A stretch of DNA of 64,000 nucleotides from Lacinutrix algicola (GTDB lineage: Bacteria > Bacteroidota > Bacteroidia > Flavobacteriales > Flavobacteriaceae): contig NZ_LIQH01000039.1 of assembly GCF_001418085.1 (NCBI RefSeq), forward strand, positions 1-64,000, given 5' to 3'. Below the pieces are notes generated by a model, which had not been told where the DNA came from, made no database searches, and worked only from the letters and a program-made list of their open reading frames with translations. Within the stretch, counting starts at the first letter, position 1, and each line of letters begins with the position of its first letter. The translations under genes and the position numbers were made by a program. Shown piece by piece: positions 28,529-36,539 of the stretch.

Positions 28529-29266
28529 ATGAGCACACTAACAGCAATATTAATAGACGATGAAATCTCTAACCTAAAAGGATTAGAGCAAAAACTAGGA
28601 AAGCTGTTCCCGAGTATTGCAATAAAAAATACGTTTCAACAACCTGAAGAAGCTATTAAAGTATTACAAAAGAAGCAACCAGATTTAGTGTTTTTGGATA
28701 TTGAAATGCCTAGAATTAATGGTTTCGATTTATTGGCGCAATTAGAAATAGTAGATTTTCAAGTAATATTTATTACTGCTTATAGCGAATATGCAATAGA
28801 AGCATTTAAACAAAATGCAGTAGATTATGTTTTAAAACCTATAGATGATGAGGAGTTAGTAACCGCTGTTAATAAAGCATTACACATTATAAAAACAAAA
28901 AGTGAGTTGGAAAGTAGCCATAAACTTGTAAACCTTTTAACTAGCACAATCTCAAGTAATAAAATTATTGTTCCTACTCAAAAAGGGATGTCTTTTATAC
29001 CTCAAGAAGAAGTATTGCATTTAGAAGGTTATGAAGGATATACTAAAATTCACTTAATCGATGGTAAAACAATAATGAGTTCTTATAACTTAGGTAAGTT
29101 TGAGAAACTACTAAATGCTACTTTTTTTAAATGCCATAAATCACACGTTGTTAACTTAGAGAAAGTACGTCATTTTGAAAATGAAGGCTATCTTGTTTTA
29201 GAGGATAATCAACGTGTACCAATATCTAGAGCAAATAAAAAAGCGTTTTTAGAGCAATTTAGTTAG
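28529..29266 (+). CDS. LytTR-family response regulator
   Basis: 245 residues: receiver domain (about 5-125) with the acidic pocket at IDDE, phospho-acceptor Asp57 in FLDIEMP and Lys103, then a LytTR DNA-binding domain (about 145-245, with FFKCHKSHVVNLEKV). It should be phosphorylated by the kinase encoded immediately upstream and bind promoters as a dimer. The neighbouring AGGGTAAC elements are candidate targets, but binding has not been shown. The LytTR domain is complete. Confidence 0.93.
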   Translation: MSTLTAILIDDEISNLKGLEQKLGKLFPSIAIKNTFQQPEEAIKVLQKKQPDLVFLDIEMPRINGFDLLAQLEIVDFQVIFITAYSEYAIEAFKQNAVDYVLKPIDDEELVTAVNKALHIIKTKSELESSHKLVNLLTSTISSNKIIVPTQKGMSFIPQEEVLHLEGYEGYTKIHLIDGKTIMSSYNLGKFEKLLNATFFKCHKSHVVNLEKVRHFENEGYLVLEDNQRVPISRANKKAFLEQFS

Positions 29267-29330
29267 TCTGTTAAATCCTTTGTTTTAATCAACCAAGCTA
29301 TTCATCAAATGAAACTAATTGTTAAAAAAT

Positions 29331-29367
29331 AGGGTAACAAAAAAGGAATAGTTTTTATATAAGTTTG
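29331..29367 (+). promoter_or_regulatory. Shared AGGGTAAC element, copy 3
   Basis: AGGGTAACAAAA at 29331-29342, GTTTTTATATAAG at 29351-29363, overlapping TAAGTTTG (29360-29367), which fits the TAnnTTTG -7 box exactly. The G-to-ATATAA spacing is 25. It lies 36 bases before the ATG at 29404. Confidence 0.72.
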
Positions 29368-29403
29368 AATAATCAAATCAATAAAATTTTAAATTAACAA
29401 ATT

Positions 29404-31161
29404 ATGAAAAATAAAATAACAACTTCAAAAGTTTTATTAGCAGTAATGCTAATGTTTGGTATTATGTTTACTTCTTGCGAGAAAAATGAAGGAGTAGATG
29501 AGCCAATAATAAACAATGAAGAAGATACCGAATCTGTTTTAGATTTTGGAGCAACTATCCAAAGAGATTTTATGGGTAGAATTGTTGATGCATCCTCATC
29601 ACCTTTAGACAATGTAAACATTACAATTGGTAACAAAACCGCTATTACAGATGCTAATGGTGTTTTTATAATTAGTAATGCTTCTGTTAAAGAAAAACAA
29701 GCATTTATAACAGCAGAAAAACCAGGCTTTTTTAAAGGAATGCGATCTGTAGTACCAACACAAGGTGCTAATAGTATACGTATTATGCTTATTGCCGAAA
29801 ATTTAGCAGGTACTGTAGCTTCAGGAATACCTAGTGATGTTACTTTAAGTAATGGAGCTAAAGTAAGTTTTGATGGTAATTTTAAAGACGATAACGGCAA
29901 TGCTTATACAGGTAATGTAGATGTGTACATGTATCACTTAGAGACATCTAATCCAGCAATAGACGATGTTATGCCTGGAAACTTACTAGCGCAAAATGCT
30001 AATGAAGAGGAACGTGTACTAGTGTCTTTAGGAATGTTAAATGTAGAGTTGAGAGGCGACTCTGGACAAGAATTAAATATTGCAGATGGAAGCGTAGCAC
30101 AAATAGAATTACCAATAAATCCAGCACAAAGTAGTGTTGCACCTTCAACAATACCATTATGGCATTTTGATGAGGTTGCTGGACACTGGATAGAAGATGG
30201 TCAAGCAACTTTAGTTGGTAATAAGTATATTGGTGATGTACCACACTTTTCTTGGTGGAACTGGGATGCACCATTTCCTGCAATTGTATTATGTGTAAAT
30301 GTAAAAGACGCTTCTAATATCGCTTTATCGAATGTTAAAATAGAACTTGTAGAAAACAATTTTAATAGTGGTAGATTCGATTATACTAATGGTAGCGGTC
30401 AAATATGCGGTTATGTGCCATTAAATGAAACGTTAACCTTAAATGCTTATGATTCATGCGGAACCTTAATACATTCAACTAACATAGGTCCATTTTCTGT
30501 AGATACAGATTACGATGTAGTATTATCATCTATTACTGCAGCTGTAATTTCTGGTAACCTTGTTAATTGTACAAATACAAATGTAACTAATGGTTATGCA
30601 TCAATAATTTATGGAAACGAATTCGCTTCAGCTCCAGTAACAAACGGAAGTTTTTCATTTGGTACTATTCCATGTGCATCATTAACTGGTTTTAGTTTAG
30701 AAGGTGTGGATTATGATACATTTCAAACAACTACAGTTATACCTTATAACATTGCGAACTCTAATATTGGTAATATAATTGCTTGTAATACAGTAACAGA
30801 GTTTATTACAATACAAGTAGATAATGAACCAATACAATATTTTTTAAGTAATATAATTGCAAATTCATTTAATGTAAATTCAAATAGTATTAGTGCTGAT
30901 AATGATAATGGAGATACTGTTTTAATTGGTGGTACGACTACAGCATTAGGAACCTATCCGTTTTCAGGTACTCCATATATTGGGATAGAACTTAACAATT
31001 TAAACATACCTTCTTCTTCAACAACTATACAGACTACTATTACCAACTTTGGAACTGCAGGCCAGTATATGGATATGACTATGTCTGGAACTTATGTGGA
31101 TTTTGTTAGCGGAAACACAAGGACTTTGTTAGTATCTGTTCATGTAATAAGAGATAACTAA
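29404..31161 (+). CDS. Long lipoprotein with carboxypeptidase-regulatory-like domain (paralogue 2)
   Basis: 585 residues. Signal peptide ends FTSC and is followed by EKNEGVDEP. It has the same architecture as its neighbours at 20410 and 31330: a carboxypeptidase-regulatory-like sandwich (DFMGRIVDASSSPLDN.. then TDANGVFIISNAS), a domain with WHFDEVAGHWIEDG and HFSWWNWD, two Ig-like domains with paired Cys, and the end LLVSVHVIRDN. The sister gene at 31330 is much closer to it than the 20410 gene is, judged by shared blocks such as EKNEGVD and SVVPTQG. The HFSWWN block reads WD here and CD in the other two. Confidence 0.8.
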   Translation: MKNKITTSKVLLAVMLMFGIMFTSCEKNEGVDEPIINNEEDTESVLDFGATIQRDFMGRIVDASSSPLDNVNITIGNKTAITDANGVFIISNASVKEKQAFITAEKPGFFKGMRSVVPTQGANSIRIMLIAENLAGTVASGIPSDVTLSNGAKVSFDGNFKDDNGNAYTGNVDVYMYHLETSNPAIDDVMPGNLLAQNANEEERVLVSLGMLNVELRGDSGQELNIADGSVAQIELPINPAQSSVAPSTIPLWHFDEVAGHWIEDGQATLVGNKYIGDVPHFSWWNWDAPFPAIVLCVNVKDASNIALSNVKIELVENNFNSGRFDYTNGSGQICGYVPLNETLTLNAYDSCGTLIHSTNIGPFSVDTDYDVVLSSITAAVISGNLVNCTNTNVTNGYASIIYGNEFASAPVTNGSFSFGTIPCASLTGFSLEGVDYDTFQTTTVIPYNIANSNIGNIIACNTVTEFITIQVDNEPIQYFLSNIIANSFNVNSNSISADNDNGDTVLIGGTTTALGTYPFSGTPYIGIELNNLNIPSSSTTIQTTITNFGTAGQYMDMTMSGTYVDFVSGNTRTLLVSVHVIRDN

Positions 31162-31183
31162 TAAGTACAAATTTTAAAAAAAT

Positions 31184-31216
31184 AAAAAGCCATTTCTTAA
31201 ACAGAAATGGCTTTTT
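31184..31216 (+). terminator. Terminator of paralogue 2
   Basis: Perfect 14-bp stem AAAAAGCCATTTCT / AGAAATGGCTTTTT (loop TAAAC), T-rich tail. The same stem sequence closes the next gene (33103), so it was copied with the gene. Confidence 0.92.
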
Positions 31217-31257
31217 ATTTATAATAACAAAAACCAATTAATTTAATTTTTAAAAAT

Positions 31258-31294
31258 AGGGTAACAAAAACACAATTGTTTTTATATAAGGTTG
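31258..31294 (+). promoter_or_regulatory. Shared AGGGTAAC element, copy 4
   Basis: AGGGTAACAAAA at 31258-31269, GTTTTTATATAAG at 31278-31290, then GTTGAAT. The spacing of 25 bases is the same as in copies 1-3. It lies 35 bases before the ATG at 31330. Confidence 0.72.
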
Positions 31295-31329
31295 AATAAT
31301 TAAATATTAATCTTTTAAATAGAAATATT

Positions 31330-33078
31330 ATGAAAACCCAAAAAACAACTTCCAGAGTAATGTTAGCATTAATGCTAATGTGTTTCTCTTTTTTTAATTC
31401 TTGCGAAAAAAATGAAGGCGTAGATATGCCAACAATTAATAACGGATCTAATTCTAGCGAAATAGATCAAGGCTCTACCATTCAACGCGATTTTATGGGA
31501 AGAATCGTTAATGCATCTTCTATGCCATTAGGTAATGTAAATATATCTATAGGAAACAAAACAACCATTACAGACGACAATGGTGTTTTTATGATTGATA
31601 ATGCATCTGTTAAACAAAAGCAAGCATTTATTACAGCAGAAAAATCAGGTTATTTAAAAGGTATGCGCTCGGTTGTGCCAACACAAGGAGTAAATAACAC
31701 TAGTATTATGCTTATTGCAGAGAATTTATCAGGTACTGTTGCCTCGGGAGTAGCAAGTGAAGTTAGTTTAGGTAATGGAACTAAAGTAAGTTTTGATGGT
31801 GCTTTTAAAGATGAAAGTGGAAGTGCCTATTCTGGTAATGTAGATGTTTATATGTATCATTTAGATCCAGCAAATCCGAACGTAGAAGATGTTATGCCTG
31901 GAAATTTACAAGCAATAAACACCGGTAATGAGGAGCGTTTATTAGAAACTTATGGTATGCTTAATGTCGAACTAAAAGGAGATTCTGGACAAAAATTAAA
32001 TATTGCAGATGGTCATGTAGCAGAAATAGAGATGCCTGTGGATCCAGCGCAAAATGGAGTGGCGCCTTCTACAATACCATTATGGCATTTTGATGAGGTA
32101 AATGGATATTGGGTAGAAGATGGTGAAGCTAATTTAATAGGAGGTAAGTATATTGGTGAAGTTTCTCATTTTTCATGGTGGAACTGTGACGCACAGTTTC
32201 CTACTGTAACATTATGTTTAAATATTGTAGACAGTTCTAACATACCGTTGTCTAATGTAAAAACCGAATTATGGAGAAGTGGAGCAACTTATGGTAGAGT
32301 AGGATATTCTAATGGAGATGGTGAAATATGTGGGTTAATTCCAGCAAATGAAACGTTAACTTTAAAAGCATTCGATTTATGTGGCGTAGAGGTGTTTAGT
32401 ACTACAGTTGGTCCGTTTTCTACAAATACTAATTATGGAGATGTCGTTATGTCAACTGTTAGTGCAGTAGTAGTTACTGGTAATCTAGTTAATTGCTCTA
32501 ATAATAATGTTGTAAATGGTTACACAGCTTTACTTTATGGTAGTCAATATGCAGCTGTAGATGTAACAAATGGAAGTTTTTCTTTAAGTGTTATACAATG
32601 TCCTTCGTTACCTAGTTTTGAATTGGAAGGTGTAGATTTTGATACTTTCCAAACCACTACAGTATTACCATTTAACTTTAGTAATATAAATGTTGGAAAT
32701 ATAATAGCTTGCTCAACGGTTTCAGAATTTATAACCTTGCAGGTAGATAATAATGCTACAGAATATTATTTAACGAACTTAGGTGCAAATGCATATCAGC
32801 AAGGTGTTGGATTTTCAATAGGAGCACAGACTAGTAATGGTTATTTTTATATTGGATCAGACACTATTACGCCTGGTAACTATGCGCTAGATCAATTTGG
32901 TTTCGAAGCATCGAGTATAGATTTAGATTATTCAATACCAACCAACTTACAGTTAAATTTATCTAATTATGGAAGCATGGGGAATTATATTGATGCTACT
33001 ATTAATGGAACATATACAGACAATCAAGGATTAGTAAAGTCACTTTCTGTAACCATACACGTTATAAGAGATAATTAA
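31330..33078 (+). CDS. Long lipoprotein with carboxypeptidase-regulatory-like domain (paralogue 3)
   Basis: 582 residues, tandem copy of the gene at 29404. Lipoprotein signal ends FFNSC, then EKNEGVDMP. The regulatory-like sandwich (about 47-120), WHFDEVNGYWVEDG with HFSWWNCD, the paired-Cys Ig-like domains and the SVTIHVIRDN end are all preserved. Copies differ most in the last 120 residues, the probable tip or binding part, while the first 250 residues are close. The likely location is the outer membrane surface; the function is unknown. Confidence 0.8.
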   Translation: MKTQKTTSRVMLALMLMCFSFFNSCEKNEGVDMPTINNGSNSSEIDQGSTIQRDFMGRIVNASSMPLGNVNISIGNKTTITDDNGVFMIDNASVKQKQAFITAEKSGYLKGMRSVVPTQGVNNTSIMLIAENLSGTVASGVASEVSLGNGTKVSFDGAFKDESGSAYSGNVDVYMYHLDPANPNVEDVMPGNLQAINTGNEERLLETYGMLNVELKGDSGQKLNIADGHVAEIEMPVDPAQNGVAPSTIPLWHFDEVNGYWVEDGEANLIGGKYIGEVSHFSWWNCDAQFPTVTLCLNIVDSSNIPLSNVKTELWRSGATYGRVGYSNGDGEICGLIPANETLTLKAFDLCGVEVFSTTVGPFSTNTNYGDVVMSTVSAVVVTGNLVNCSNNNVVNGYTALLYGSQYAAVDVTNGSFSLSVIQCPSLPSFELEGVDFDTFQTTTVLPFNFSNINVGNIIACSTVSEFITLQVDNNATEYYLTNLGANAYQQGVGFSIGAQTSNGYFYIGSDTITPGNYALDQFGFEASSIDLDYSIPTNLQLNLSNYGSMGNYIDATINGTYTDNQGLVKSLSVTIHVIRDN

Positions 33079-33102
33079 AGTACTATTTTAATTATATAAG
33101 TA

Positions 33103-33140
33103 AAAAGCCATTTCTGTTTACAGAAATGGCTTTTATTTTT
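33103..33140. terminator. Bidirectional terminator at the end of the lipoprotein cluster
   Basis: 14-bp stem AAAAGCCATTTCTG / CAGAAATGGCTTTT with loop TTTA, flanked by A- and T-rich runs on both sides. It ends paralogue 3 on the plus strand and can also end the minus-strand gene at 33159. Confidence 0.9.
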
Positions 33141-33144
33141 TAAG

Positions 33145-33180
33145 AATCTCAGATTAATTTAATCTGAGATTTTTATTTTT
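33145..33180 (+). terminator. Second hairpin overlapping the 3' end of the FMN protein gene
   Basis: 11-bp stem AATCTCAGATT / AATCTGAGATT (33145-33155 with 33161-33171) followed by a T-rich run on the plus strand. Half of it codes for the last residues and stop codon of the minus-strand gene. It may be a back-up stop for the plus-strand unit. Confidence 0.6.
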
Positions 33181-34736
33181 TGCTTATAATATCCACCTAA
33201 ATGTTCGCAATCTTTTAAAGATTGCATACCGTTAAAAGGTACGGGTGTTTTTTGATATTGATAAGTAACACTAAGTTCAGAAGATAAATTGTGGTCGTCT
33301 ACATTTATTTCAATATCACTCATTTTAAATTCACAAGGATGCTCGTAACCTGCAGCATGTGTAATTTCTATAAATTCTTTTCTAAAAGATTTAAAGTATT
33401 GTGCAGCACGTTCAGATTTTAGAGGCACATCAATACCACGTTGTAACCATTGGCTCTGCGTAGCAACTCCACTAGGGCATTTGTTAGTATGGCAAACTTG
33501 CGCTTGAATACAACCAATACTCATCATAGCTTCACGAGCAACATTAATAACATCTACTCCCATAGAAAAAGCCATGGCAGCTTTACCAGGGAATCCTAAT
33601 TTACCACTACCAATAAAAACGACTTGTTTTTCTAGTTCTTTTCTCTGAAATAATTTATATAAATCACCAAAACCGTAAACCCAAGGTAAACTAACATGGT
33701 CTGCAAAACTTGGAGGTGCAGCACCAGTTCCACCTTCACCACCATCTACAGTAATAAAATCAGGACCTTTCCCTGTGTTTTTCATAATATCTGTAAGCTC
33801 TTCCCATTGTTCTAGTTTCCCAATGGCTGCTTTTATACCAACCGGTAAACCAGTTTCTTCAGCTATAGCTTCAATAAAATCAACCATTTCAGGAATAGTA
33901 TCAAATGCTTTGTGATTTGGTGGAGATAAAACGGTTTTACCAACTTCAACACCACGAATATCTGCAATTTCTTGAGTTATTTTTGCTCCAGGTAAAACAC
34001 CTCCTTTTCCAGGCTTTGCACCTTGAGAGAGTTTTAATTCTATTGCGCGAATAAAAGGATTATCCTCAACAAGTTTTTTCATCTTTTCCATAGAAAAACC
34101 ACCATCTTCGGCACGAACACCAAAGTAACCTGTTCCAAAATGGAATACAACATCTCCACCATTACTATGGTAAGGAGATAAACCTCCTTCTCCAGTATTG
34201 TGGTATGCTCCAGCCATTTTAGTACCTTTATTAAGGGAGTCTATTGCTCTAGCAGATAACGATCCAAAACTCATTGCAGAAACATTAATAATAGAGGCAG
34301 GACGAAAAGGTCTTCTTCGTTTATTATGTGCGCCTATAACTTTAGCACAAGGTAAAAAGTATTTATCTTTATTATTAACGTGATCTTCGGCTAACTTATA
34401 AGGTATCATTGCATTATTAATAAAAATATGCTGATGTGCATAAATATCTCGATCTGTACCAAAACCTTCGTAATTGTTTTCGCCTTTTGCAGATGCATAA
34501 ATCCAACCACGTTCTATACGGTTAAAAGGTAATTCTTCTCTATTATTGGCTACAAAATATTGACGAATTTCTGGTCCAATACTTTCAAACCAATACCTAA
34601 CATGTCCAACAATTGGGAAGTTATGGCTAATAGTGTGACTACGCTGAAAAACGTCTCGAAGCGCTACAATAGCAATGACTATAATAATCCACAGCCACCA
34701 AGAGATGCTAGAAATAAAAGTTAAAAAAGTATCCAT
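33159..34736 (-). CDS. FMN-binding glutamate synthase-like protein
   Basis: 525 residues. An N-terminal transmembrane helix (about 10-28) is followed by the FMN-binding barrel of the glutamate-synthase central domain (GltB type; FITVDGGEGGTGAAP near residue 330). An iron-sulfur cysteine cluster CIQAQVCHTNKCPSGVATQ lies near 405-423. There is no glutaminase domain and no GltD partner nearby, so it is not a full glutamate synthase. The family is common in Bacteroidota and its reaction is not established; a membrane-linked amino-acid or redox role is inference. Confidence 0.9.
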   Translation of the reverse strand: MDTFLTFISSISWWLWIIIVIAIVALRDVFQRSHTISHNFPIVGHVRYWFESIGPEIRQYFVANNREELPFNRIERGWIYASAKGENNYEGFGTDRDIYAHQHIFINNAMIPYKLAEDHVNNKDKYFLPCAKVIGAHNKRRRPFRPASIINVSAMSFGSLSARAIDSLNKGTKMAGAYHNTGEGGLSPYHSNGGDVVFHFGTGYFGVRAEDGGFSMEKMKKLVEDNPFIRAIELKLSQGAKPGKGGVLPGAKITQEIADIRGVEVGKTVLSPPNHKAFDTIPEMVDFIEAIAEETGLPVGIKAAIGKLEQWEELTDIMKNTGKGPDFITVDGGEGGTGAAPPSFADHVSLPWVYGFGDLYKLFQRKELEKQVVFIGSGKLGFPGKAAMAFSMGVDVINVAREAMMSIGCIQAQVCHTNKCPSGVATQSQWLQRGIDVPLKSERAAQYFKSFRKEFIEITHAAGYEHPCEFKMSDIEINVDDHNLSSELSVTYQYQKTPVPFNGMQSLKDCEHLGGYYKQKIKISD

Positions 34737-34891
34737 TTGTTATATAAATTTTAAATCAAAAGTAAGGATAATCTTTAATTTAGATTATAAATAAATGAAT
34801 AAAACTGAAAAGAGTAGACAATGCTAGCTACCATTGTTAAAGGTATTTTAAATGTTATTGTAGTTAAGGGACTTAGCTTTATCTTTATAAG

Positions 34892-36460
34892 ATGTCAGAT
34901 AAGAACAGAAAAATATTTATAGCATTAACGCTTTTTATAAGTCTGCTAATAGTAGGCTTAATTATAGCGAAATCTGTAGTTGAAAATAAAATAGAAAATA
35001 ACTTAGCTAGCTTACCAGAGCATGTTTCTTTAATGTATGAAAATGTAGACATTAACCTTTTAAGCGGCGATGTTAACCTTGAAAAACCTTTAATAACTAT
35101 AAAAGGACAAACAACAAAAGAAATTAATACTCAGGTAGATATGCAATCTTTATCTATAAAAGGCTTTAGCTATTGGGATTATTTATTTAATAGTACTTTA
35201 AGTATTAGTGATCTAGAATTTAACGCACCCAATGTTGTGTATTATTACAACAAATTAACAGATACAGACAAAGGCAGTCAAACTGTAATGTCTAAATTAA
35301 AACAGACTTTAAACATTGAAAATATTATTGTTAATGAAGGAACGTTAGAAGTTTATAATGTTGAAAATGATTCTATAATTAGTAAAATTAATAAGATCGA
35401 TTTTTTAATGACTAATTTCAGTAAAGATCAATCTACTAAGGCAGGCTCTTTATTCAATTTTGAAACGTCCTCTATAATTATAAATGGTTTAGAGCATCAA
35501 GTTGGTGAATATGAAAATTTATTTGTTGATAATTTAAAGATTGATAATAATCAAATAACTTTATCAAACTTAAAGTTTAAAACAAAATATTCAAAAAAAG
35601 AACTTTCTAAAGTAATAGAAGTAGAGCGTGATTATTTTGATTTAGAAATACCTAAAATTGAAATTAATAATCAAAAATTAGACTTTAATAACACTAAATT
35701 AATAGGTGTGGATTGTGATAATGTAATCATTAATAATCCAAAGTTTAATATTTATAGAGATAAGCTTGTTGTAGATGATTTAGTTGAAAAAGATTTATAT
35801 AGTAAAATGCTAAGAGATTTAAATTTTAAACTAAATATAAATTTAATAGATATTTTAAACGGAACAATAAGCTATGAGGAAAAAGTGAAAGCAGAGCATA
35901 TTGCTGGCAAGCTAGACTTTTTAGATTTTAATGCAAAACTGACTAAAATTAGCAATACTTATCTTGATACAGATAAAACTAAAATTGATATTAATTGTAA
36001 TTTTATGGATAATACTCCGCTAAAAGTAGAGTGGTCTTTTAATGTGAACAATGTTAATGATAATTTTGTTTTTAAAGCCGATTTAGGAAACCTTAATGCA
36101 GATAGTCTAAACCAGTTTATGAAGACAAATCTAAATTTAAAATTAGAAGGAGAATTATCCAAAACATTTTTTACAATTGATGGTAATCTTGAGACATCTA
36201 ATGTGAATTTAAAAACAAAGTATGATAAATTCGATATTATTATACTTAAAGAAAATGGCCAGGAAAAAAATAAATTGCTCTCAAGTTTAATTAATGTGTT
36301 TGTTTCAGACAGTAGTAAGGATAAAGCGGATAACTTTAGAAATAGCGATACTAAAGAAGTCGTGAGAGATAAAACAAAGTCCGTTTTTAATTTTGTTTGG
36401 AAAAATACACAAGCTGGTTTGCTTTCTGCAATGGCAGGAGATGGTGAAAAAGATGACTAA
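34892..36460 (+). CDS. AsmA/TAM-like membrane-anchored protein
   Basis: 522 residues. One N-terminal transmembrane helix (about 8-27) is followed by a long beta-rich periplasmic region with repeated short strands (SLSIKGFSYWDYLFNS, LSISDLEF, IIVNEGTLEVYNV), typical of the AsmA/DUF748 superfamily of envelope proteins. It ends with a helical segment (NFVWKNTQAGLLSAM). Family members take part in outer-membrane homeostasis or lipid transfer; a specific role is not known. It has a 155-base upstream region shared with the divergent FMN protein gene. Confidence 0.7.
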   Translation: MSDKNRKIFIALTLFISLLIVGLIIAKSVVENKIENNLASLPEHVSLMYENVDINLLSGDVNLEKPLITIKGQTTKEINTQVDMQSLSIKGFSYWDYLFNSTLSISDLEFNAPNVVYYYNKLTDTDKGSQTVMSKLKQTLNIENIIVNEGTLEVYNVENDSIISKINKIDFLMTNFSKDQSTKAGSLFNFETSSIIINGLEHQVGEYENLFVDNLKIDNNQITLSNLKFKTKYSKKELSKVIEVERDYFDLEIPKIEINNQKLDFNNTKLIGVDCDNVIINNPKFNIYRDKLVVDDLVEKDLYSKMLRDLNFKLNINLIDILNGTISYEEKVKAEHIAGKLDFLDFNAKLTKISNTYLDTDKTKIDINCNFMDNTPLKVEWSFNVNNVNDNFVFKADLGNLNADSLNQFMKTNLNLKLEGELSKTFFTIDGNLETSNVNLKTKYDKFDIIILKENGQEKNKLLSSLINVFVSDSSKDKADNFRNSDTKEVVRDKTKSVFNFVWKNTQAGLLSAMAGDGEKDD

Positions 36461-36509
36461 TTGTTTATAATTATTAACAAATACAAGGGATTAAAAGAGT
36501 TACATTGGT

Positions 36510-36517
36510 TATTTTTG
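36510..36517 (+). promoter_or_regulatory. Bacteroidota -7 promoter box (TATTTTTG) of the helicase gene
   Basis: Exact TAnnTTTG match, 23 bases before the TTG start of the helicase gene. Confidence 0.5.
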
Positions 36518-36539
36518 TAACCTTAAAAAAACAAGAAAT

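Noticed and set aside
29394-29900. 168-residue minus-strand frame opposite the lipoprotein gene at 29404
   Set aside because: Composition is that of an antisense shadow, and the plus strand has a lipoprotein signal, homology to two paralogues and its own promoter and terminator.
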